Of a DNA stretch of 32,019 bases, positions 31,635 through 32,019 are shown one piece after another. Position 1 is the stretch's first letter, and every line of letters begins with the position of its first letter. Made by a program: the position numbers and the translations under genes. The DNA is taken from positions 1 through 32,019 of the forward strand of contig NZ_CALIBB010000028.1 of the NCBI RefSeq assembly GCF_938045595.1, given 5' to 3'. Source of the stretch: an uncultured Campylobacter sp. Lineage in GTDB: Bacteria; Campylobacterota; Campylobacteria; Campylobacterales; Campylobacteraceae. Under the pieces are notes generated by a model. It was not told the origin of the DNA. It was given only the letters and a program-made list of their open reading frames with translations, and made no database searches.

Positions 31635-32019
31635 TGGGATTTTGATCGCGGCTTTAAGGACATAGCGGAAAATCTAGCGCGAATGAGCGAGCAAAATAAA
31701 ACTTCACTTCAGGTGCGTGACGAAATCGCAAGGCTAAACTCGATTTTAGGTAATGTCAAACTACGCGGCAACTTCGGAGAGTACCGATTAGAGAGAATTT
31801 TATCGATGATTTATGGGCAAAACGCCTCGTTTTACGAGCTGCAAAAGCACCTACCAAACGGCAGGATCGCAGACTGCGCGCTACATATCGCAAAAGAAAA
31901 AATTCTTTGTATCGACTCAAAATTCCCACTTCAAAGCTATGAAAAGATCATCGCCGCCTCCGCCTCAAACGACGCCGCAGCGCTTGCTAGTGCGGATAAG
32001 CAACTCGCCACTGATATGA
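31635..32019 (+). pseudogene. rmuC: RmuC-domain sequence, lacking a normal start and running off the right edge
   Basis: The frame is open from directly after the FtsL-like stop to the window end (128 codons) and is the same frame as that gene. It encodes LNSILGNVKLRGNFGEYRLE, then ILSMIYGQNASFYELQKHLP and KEKILCIDSKFPLQSYEKII. These match the conserved core of RmuC, a nuclease-fold protein thought to limit inversions between repeats. Typical RmuC has an N-terminal membrane segment and about 100-150 coiled-coil residues ahead of this core; only about 30 residues precede it here. The first ATG is at 31683 and has only a poor, distant GGAAAA. It may be a 5'-truncated pseudogene, a shortened functional gene, or part of a fusion read through TGA. 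The C-terminus is outside the window. Confidence 0.6.

Noticed and set aside
1..32019. tRNA, rRNA, transposase or prophage genes
   Set aside because: Scanning both strands by eye found no tRNA T-loop signature, no rRNA core sequence and no transposase, integrase or phage structural protein.

Overview
The window looks like a piece of a Campylobacter chromosome. The ppiD-like, ftsA and ftsZ genes lie consecutively, with rsmH and a candidate ftsL divergently upstream. This is the layout I know from C. jejuni and Helicobacter. Amino-acid-binding proteins of the PEB1/CjaA type and pervasive AAATTT runs in and between genes agree with this. The GC content looks higher than in C. jejuni, so an oral species such as C. 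gracilis is plausible; that species guess is inference.

Layout. Bases 1-6211 are almost all minus strand: the start of an unknown gene, an unknown 543-residue protein, a TauE/SafE-type permease, an unknown beta-rich protein and a flotillin-like SPFH protein. The gaps contain strong hairpins (443-684), a possible structured element (728-860) and a 17-18 bp tandem repeat (4501-4640). Bases 6371-9360 look eroded: an intact metal-chelate-type binding protein, a small membrane methyltransferase, and a frameshifted, internally deleted relic of a second copy of that binding protein, set among non-coding sequence. Bases 9368-14603 carry an NlpC/P60 peptidoglycan hydrolase lipoprotein, a divergent Pif1-like helicase with a DUF3137-like membrane protein, a D-amino-acid/branched-chain aminotransferase and a small membrane protein.

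Bases 15016-17631 hold three tandem paralogous amino-acid-binding proteins with no permease or ATPase beside them. An autotransporter of 1492 residues follows (18132-22610), with its own promoter and terminator. After it come a 5'-truncated metI relic and the minus-strand division operon ppiD-like > ftsA > ftsZ > NimA-like flavin protein. Ahead of that operon lie a class II aldolase-fold protein that has lost its zinc ligands and, divergently, rsmH. The right end holds an FtsL-like protein with a long Tyr/Phe/Gly/Ala-rich cytoplasmic extension, followed in the same reading frame, after a single TGA, by the conserved part of rmuC.

How the genes fit together. The right third is a division and wall-synthesis region: FtsA anchors FtsZ, the FtsL-like protein is a probable periplasmic divisome component, and RsmH is the usual neighbour of ftsL. 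The centre is a surface and nutrient-uptake region: orphan binding proteins, the autotransporter and two transporter relics. I saw no tRNA, rRNA, CRISPR array, transposase or prophage gene. The items most worth following are the extended FtsL-like protein and its junction with rmuC, the metal-less aldolase fold, the three-gene binding-protein array, and the perfect inverted repeats at 575-628, 14792-14879 and 30626-30707.
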